From contig JAHLKG010000014.1 of NCBI GenBank assembly GCA_025526995.1, positions 620,001 to 684,000 of the forward strand: a stretch of DNA of 64,000 nt, given 5' to 3'. The notes below the pieces were generated by a model. That model did not search any database, was not told where the DNA came from, and was given only the letters and a program-made list of their open reading frames with translations. Below are positions 58,961-64,000 of this stretch, one piece after another. Source of the stretch: Powellomyces hirtus. Lineage: Eukaryota > Chytridiomycota > Chytridiomycetes > Spizellomycetales > Powellomycetaceae. Position 1 is the stretch's first letter; each line of letters starts with the position of its first letter. The position numbers and the translations under genes are program-made.

Positions 58961-59891
58961 ATGGCCTCCGTGCTTCCCTTCCCACACCACCCACAGACCC
59001 CCCACCACGCCTCGTCTCCCCCGCACTCCAGGCCAACCCAAATGACAAACGGCAGCACTCCACCAAACACCATTCCGCACAACCACCATAACCACAACCA
59101 CCACCCGTCACAACAACGACACCAACAACAACAACAGCAACAGCAACAGCAGCAGCAGCAGCAATCACTACAACAACAACAGCTGCCGCCGCAACTAACA
59201 CACTACGCGACGCCCTTGTCCATTCCACAATCACAAACGGACTCTCCGCCGCAACAACAACAGCTACAGCAGCAGCAGCAACAACAACAACAACAGCGGA
59301 GAGACACCCTTGCTATCAAGCGGGAACTGGTTGCAGAACTAGGCCCAGCAGCAGACGATTATTGGCGAAAGCTCAAGGAGTTTCTAACCGGAAAATGTGA
59401 CAGAAAGGACTTTGATGCACTCGCTACACGCTTGCTGGTCAAGCGAAAAGGTAAAGGGGATAAAAAAACCAAGTGTCAAAGCGGATGGGATTGCGGAAGA
59501 TGGGGGGGGAGTTGAGCGCATGACAAGACTTGCCAAGCGAGGTGATACCAAACGGAGCGGAGATTGTTCATTCATGTAGGCAGGGCCGTCATTAAATGCC
59601 CTGAATCCGAGCAGCCGAGCAAAGCTAGTGGGAAGTTGTTGCTACAACTCTCGCGCGGAGCAGATTGCCGTCTCGTTGTTGCATGAGCACGATTCGCAAC
59701 CGAGAGGCGGACTAGGCAACGCAAACATCGATATGAAACCTTCAAGTTCATCAATACTGACCGCTTCTTCCTCCTGCATCTTTATTTCCTACCTCCCATA
59801 GTGACGCTGCATAATCGCCTGATCATGGCCATACTCCACAATGTCTACAAAAGCAAACTTCCACCACCTCCAGTACCACCGCCGGCACCAG

Positions 59892-59932
<41 letters not shown>

Positions 59933-60834
59933 GCTCCGGCCCACCCAGCGCTAGAGCTCAACGGCCGCGTCGCCGCACAACAACTGCAGCTGAAAGCACT
60001 GCCGCCAAGAGCCGACGCGATCCAGCGGAAACGAAAAGCGGAAGCCGCGCTACCCGATTGGCGGACCAAGTTGCGGAGAAGAGAGGTCATGTCGTTTTCG
60101 AGCGGAAGCAGGCAGCGAATTGTGTCACTATTGCCGGTATGTGCTTCCTGGGTGCATTTTGGAGTATGCTATGAAATCTGGACCACCTTTTGTGTAGACT
60201 TTCTGATCATCCTTTGGTTTGCTTTCCAGAAACGCGCTCTGCATGCCGCACAGCCTGCTCCGCCCCATGTTCCAGCGCCCATCCATACGCTCCCACAAAG
60301 TAGGTTTTCCCTGGCACCCTTCAACAGATTATCTCAATCGACATCTGACCGTCTCCTCGCTGGTCCAAAACAGACACATTCGAATACCCGTCCAATCTCC
60401 CACCACTCTGCAGCGAAACCCGGCAACTGCCCACCCACGACGCACTCCGCAACACCCTCCATCTCATCGCCACCTCCAACGACCTCCCGGAAGGCTGCGA
60501 CGCCCCCGACGAGTGCGCCAAACTCGTCGATCGCGCCCTGCATTCCTACATTATGAACACCCTCACCGCCATCCTGCGCGCATCCGCCACCACGCCGCCG
60601 CCATCTCAACCAACACCGACATCCCCGTCTGCAGCACTGCCACCACCCCACCAGCACCAGGCCGAGGACCAGCAGCCCACGTACGTCCCGCTGACCAACT
60701 GCCTCTTTGCAGCGGACTTGCATCCGAATATCTTTACTCGTGCGGGCAGCGTGGTCGATGAGGCCACTGCGCGGTTGGACGAATTCGAAGGCAGTGTGGA
60801 GGAACGGGTGGGTCCAACCCGCCGGAAACGATGA
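58961..60834 (+). CDS. HFI1: SAGA subunit Hfi1/Ada1 (TADA1)
   Basis: Starts MASVLPFPHHPQTPHH. A His/Gln-rich leader has two long Gln runs, then KRELVAELGPAADDYWRKLK and EFLTGKCDRKDF, the SAGA-Tad1 domain. The next exon continues it (VTLHNRLIMAILHNVYKSKL) and carries a Pro run and a Ser run. Further exons give KAEAALPDWRTKLRRREVMS and a C-terminal region (LCSETRQLPTHDALRNTLHL, DECAKLVDRALHSYIM), ending RVGPTRRKR at 60834. Four exons join in frame. Hfi1 is a structural subunit of the SAGA histone acetyltransferase co-activator in the nucleus. Confidence 0.85.
59107..59172 (+). repeat. CAR microsatellite encoding a Gln run in HFI1
   Basis: CAACAA/CAGCAG repeats give a run of about 14 Gln. A second run lies at 59250-59300. 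Such tracts are prone to length change. Confidence 0.8.
59893..59932 (+). repeat. (ATC)n microsatellite encoding a Ser run in HFI1
   Basis: About thirteen near-perfect TCA units encode a run of 13 Ser inside the second HFI1 exon, directly after a Pro/Ala-rich stretch. Confidence 0.85.
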
Positions 60835-61800
60835 GAACGACATCCTCACTCTCGCAATCACGATCACAATTACACCCCTCGCGGCCGTTGTCTCCCCCCC
60901 TCTTTTCCTTCTCTGTCATCTACTGGACTTTTTTTCTTTTGTCATACGCTAGTCAACAATAGGGTTACCGACCAGATCTCTTACTTTGGACTGTGATTTT
61001 CGTGATGTCCCGCTGGGAAATTAACTCCATGCGAAAAAATGCGCTTGTAATTCTAGTCAAAACGGATGATTTGTGGCCCATTATAGAGGTGGTGCGTCAA
61101 GAACCCTTCTGAACTACACATGTCGAAAAGAACATGATGACTCTTGCCGTTTGCGCTCGCCCATCTGCCTGGGGCAACACGTTTGCCTCCAACTCCTCCA
61201 CCTGGCAGTCTACAAGTTCCGCCCCATCAACCAAAACCACCACATTGCAGGACCAAGAAGACACCATCGACGGAAAGCAATAACCAAGATTTTCACAAAA
61301 TATCGATTGTAAAACATCTGCTATACACACAAATGATACAAGTGAAGTCGACAGGTTGCAATAAGCACTCATTATCAATGTCAATCGAAAAAGATACACG
61401 TATTTTTCTTGCATAAAGAAATGTAGTCTCGATGAGATCACTACAACGTTATTGGGGGCCGAGGACACACTTGGGCACACCCTAGTCCTGCAAATTCGCC
61501 GCAAGTCCAATGGACACGCACACGGCACGCCAGAGGAGCAAGCAGGCCAGGCAAGAGGTCTCGTTCGGCGTTTTGCTGCAACTCGCGGGGATGCCCAACG
61601 CTACTGGGCTGTGACGTTTGCGGGTGAGGTATAGTAGCTTAACGGATCTACTGATCTTCGGATCCTCGCCGCAACCAGGTACAGTCTGTTGGGTTTCACG
61701 CCCAAGACGGCCCTTTATTCTGCAGTCTGCACACTCTGCAGCCAGATGCAGCTAGCCCAGCCACATGTGTGTCTAGCTCTGTTTTACGGCGTTTTCGGAC
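60835..61800. other. intergenic, no gene supported
   Basis: Overlapping ORFs on both strands near 61.1-61.5 kb (144 and 90 codons) have no recognisable motif and no consistent splice sites. Nothing else stands out. Confidence 0.45.
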
Positions 61801-61929
61801 GTTTGCGTATCACCAAGTCTCAGACGCAACGCCGAGCGGGCCAAAAATGAAACGATGGTGCCGAACGTTCAGAATGCGTACAGCATGTCAAGAACTGAAC
61901 AAGGGCAGCCCAGAGAGAACCCTTGCCAA

Positions 61930-62138
61930 CAACCGACAGCGGTAGGTACTCACTCAGCAAGTCGCCCGACTTGTATATCGGTGCAAAGTAGTGAACCTTG
62001 AATGGCAATAGTTGGTGACCTGGCCACTCCACCAGATTATTCATGCACTTTTTGCCAGTCAGCGAGGAGAGCTCCCAATGGAGAGTTGGAAATGTCGCAA
62101 GATTCATCCTCCCAAATGGGTCATAGAGTGCATACCTC
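61930..62138 (-). CDS. exon-like segment of an unidentified gene
   Basis: Between an acceptor (TCGTAG at about 62139) and a donor (GTGAGTA near 61950), the minus strand reads RYALYDPFGRMNLATFPTLH and onward to GHQLLPFKVHYFAPIYKSGD. The composition is that of a folded protein. I could not find a convincing first exon or 3' end, and no family is recognised. The gene would run opposite to OST4. Confidence 0.3.
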
Positions 62139-62385
62139 TACGATTAGAATAAGCTTAAAATCTGGAATTGCGGATTTGCCAGTGGACTCGCTATGATGTG
62201 GGGAACGACCGAGGGGATAATATAAAGTACTGTAATGTGCATGGAGAACAAGATGCGATTGTCGTGTCGTTTGCTCTCCAACGCGGTTTTGTGCCCCAGT
62301 CAGTCAGTGCTTCAGTTACAGTAGCGTACTCTGTCATTCAGGCAGTCATTGACACACCCGACCCCGCACCAACCACCCTCTCATC

Positions 62386-62493
62386 ATGATCACCGATACC
62401 CAGCTGACAGCCGCCGTCAACACTCTCGGTGCGCTCGTCTTCACACTCATCGTCGTCTACCACTACATTGAATCAAACCGCAAGAAAGCGTAA
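62386..62493 (+). CDS. OST4: oligosaccharyltransferase subunit Ost4 (35 aa)
   Basis: A 35-codon, intronless ORF starts MITDTQLTAAVNTL, has one membrane helix (LGALVFTLIVVYHYI) and ends ESNRKKA then TAA. Length, the MI-D-QL start, the single helix and the short polar tail match Ost4, a 36-residue protein in yeast. Ost4 sits in the ER membrane and joins Stt3 to Ost3/6 in the N-glycosylation complex. Automatic annotation often misses it because of its size. Coding frames with more than 60 codons in this region are chance overlaps. Confidence 0.88.
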   Translation: MITDTQLTAAVNTLGALVFTLIVVYHYIESNRKKA

Positions 62494-62778
62494 ACCACCT
62501 AGCTCATCTTCGGTTTCACTCGCCCGCCCCGGCGCATCACCCCGGCTATCACCCATATCCAACCAACCCTCGATTATCCACCACACCAACAACACACGGG
62601 CAACCCCAGTTCCCCAAAGAACGCGAAACCGTCCTCCAACCCGCACGTACAACTCCGGAAGTCTTTGTATATTTCAGCGCTATAAAAACAACTTTACATC
62701 CCCCATCTCGACCCCCGCGCCCTCAACAGACGAGGGGGAACGTCAGCCTGAAATCACTCATTCGAATGTTTTCATTGC

Positions 62779-64000
62779 TCAGCCTAGTCGGATCGCCGAT
62801 TTCTGATCTGCTCTCACGGGCTCGAGAACCATTGATTTGAGCATGTCGCGCGCGTAACTGTTGTGGGCTAGCCCGCGTTCGTGAAGCGCCAGACTGAGCT
62901 TGAGCCTGTTTGTTTTTCGTGACGTGTCAAATTTAATAAAATGAGATTCAAGTAAAGATGAGAGAGAGCACATGCGCTTATCTTACGTACCGTTGATCCT
63001 TGAACATGTCATGGACTGTGTAACCATCTACTTTATACAGCGGAGAGTGCTAGAAAGGCGGAAAGATGGTGGGAGCGACGATCATTGACATAAGTACCGG
63101 ATTATCCTACGATGAACGCAGCACAATTTCTGATTGTACCTCTTTCTCCGCGAGTTTGAATCTTCTAAATGCCTCGGTATCTCCACAAGCACGTTCCCGA
63201 TCGACAGCAACGTTGGGAGCAACCGACGCGCGTAGGCGATCCAGCCGGTTCTGCAACGCCAGCTGCTCTTGTTTCTGCTGATCGGCTTCTGCAGTCTTGT
63301 CGGCAAGTTTCTGCACGTAGAGCGAATCCCGGTGATGGATCCTCGCTACATTGTGCTTTTACGGTTCGGAAACATCAAATGTCAGCCGCTCGCTCGCTCG
63401 AAAAAATATGTTCATGTTTTTTCCAGTGAGGCCGTACCTTGGAGCGCTCCATGACTTCCTCTGCGTAAGCGTGACGCAGGTGCTCGCCCTGCGACATCTG
63501 CTGAAGGAGCTGGGCGTGCTTGGCGTGCTGGTACTGCTCAATCAACTCCATGTGTGCCGCGCGCGCGGCCTGAGCTTTGTCCTAAAATGGGGCAAATGTT
63601 AGGAAACCACCAGCCTACGCGCGCAGGGGTGGGGGTGATACAGCGTCAAATGACACGAGAGGGGGGTTTGGGTTCGAAGCAAGGGGTCGACGTTTACCTG
63701 AGCTATCCTCTGCTCTTCCTCCCAGATCCGCTTGCAGTGCAGCGCACCTTCTTCTGCGACCCATCTCGCTGAATCCCGCTCCGTTCTCCACCGATCGAGC
63801 CGCGCGTGGGTCTGTGCCGCAGCTTCATCCCGATGTGCCCCATCCAGCTCTGCGACAGAGGCGCGCCATATCTCCACCTCGGCCGTCCTGAACATGTCGA
63901 CAGTCTCGGCAATGAAGACCGCGAGCTCGTCAATGTGACGCTGCTGGTGGCTGGCATGCTGCGCTGCGTGGTGGCCGCGGGCTGTCAGCTGCCGTGTGTA
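62779..64000 (-). CDS. CCDC148: coiled-coil flagellar protein, CCDC148-like (5' end outside window)
   Basis: The exons read, in order of transcription, HIDELAVFIAETVDMFRTAE, ERDSARWVAEEGALHCKRIW, AAHMELIEQYQHAKHAQLLQ, QKQEQLALQNRLDRLRASVA then CGDTEAFRR, and HSPLYKVDGYTVHDMFKDQR. The last exon joins in frame as RLKLSLALHERGLAHNSYAR, ending IRLG at 62779. The C-terminal pattern (helical coiled coil, a VDGYTVHDMF phrase, then RLxxAL...GL..YAR) resembles CCDC148. That family occurs mainly in ciliated organisms. The start is beyond the right edge. The function is unknown, probably axonemal; the name is tentative. Confidence 0.6.

Noticed and set aside
61097..61528. 144-codon minus-strand ORF downstream of HFI1
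   Set aside because: It has no motif and no consistent splice sites, and part of it overlaps an equally open plus-strand frame.

Overview
This window is nuclear DNA of a flagellated fungus, most likely a chytrid-type (zoosporic) lineage. Most protein genes carry several short GT-AG introns. The gene set joins fungal-type housekeeping genes (isocitrate lyase with the KKCGHM active site, PMT4-type O-mannosyltransferase, SAGA subunit Hfi1/Ada1, Brf1, Csm3/TIPIN, kinetochore Dsn1, proteasome Rpn5, the 35-residue OST subunit Ost4, a hybrid histidine kinase) with genes found only in organisms that build motile cilia (axonemal dynein light chain DNALI1/p28, CFAP45, DZIP1, a CCDC148-like protein). 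Family names come from protein motifs read by eye; no database search was possible.

Layout. 1-3070: the 3' half of a decayed Ty1/copia retrotransposon with a chromodomain just upstream of its reverse transcriptase, an unexplained antisense ORF, and a 3' LTR. 3.1-5.8 kb: gene fragments, a Myb/SANT-type transposon-associated gene with a nonsense codon, and a probable small multi-exon gene. 6.0-9.8 kb: a long multi-exon RRM protein on the minus strand. 10.8-13.3 kb: a hybrid histidine kinase (minus). 15.9-19.6 kb: a gene joining an acyltransferase-3 membrane domain to an egghead/BRE-3-like family-2 glycosyltransferase. Its divergent partner at 21.8-23.5 kb is a stand-alone acyltransferase-3 paralogue. 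23.9-32.9 kb: an AT-rich tandem array of alternating long and short units (about 1.3 kb per pair), split by a 5330-bp Ty3/gypsy chromovirus with 279-bp LTRs and 5-bp target duplications. The catalytic part of the gypsy reverse transcriptase is replaced by an inverted piece of its own LTR. 33.9-36.7 kb: PMT4.

From 37.7 kb to the end the window is a compact run of conserved single genes: DSN1, RPN5, DNALI1, ICL1, CFAP45, DZIP1, CSM3/TIPIN, BRF1, HFI1, OST4 and the CCDC148-like gene. Several pairs are divergent with 300-400 bp between start codons (RPN5/DNALI1, DZIP1/CSM3).

How the genes fit together. Four cilium/basal-body genes lie within about 22 kb among cell-cycle and transcription genes. 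PMT4 and OST4 act in ER protein glycosylation. The acyltransferase-glycosyltransferase fusion and its paralogue suggest a membrane pathway that builds and acylates a surface glycan. The fusion is the best candidate here for an undescribed system.
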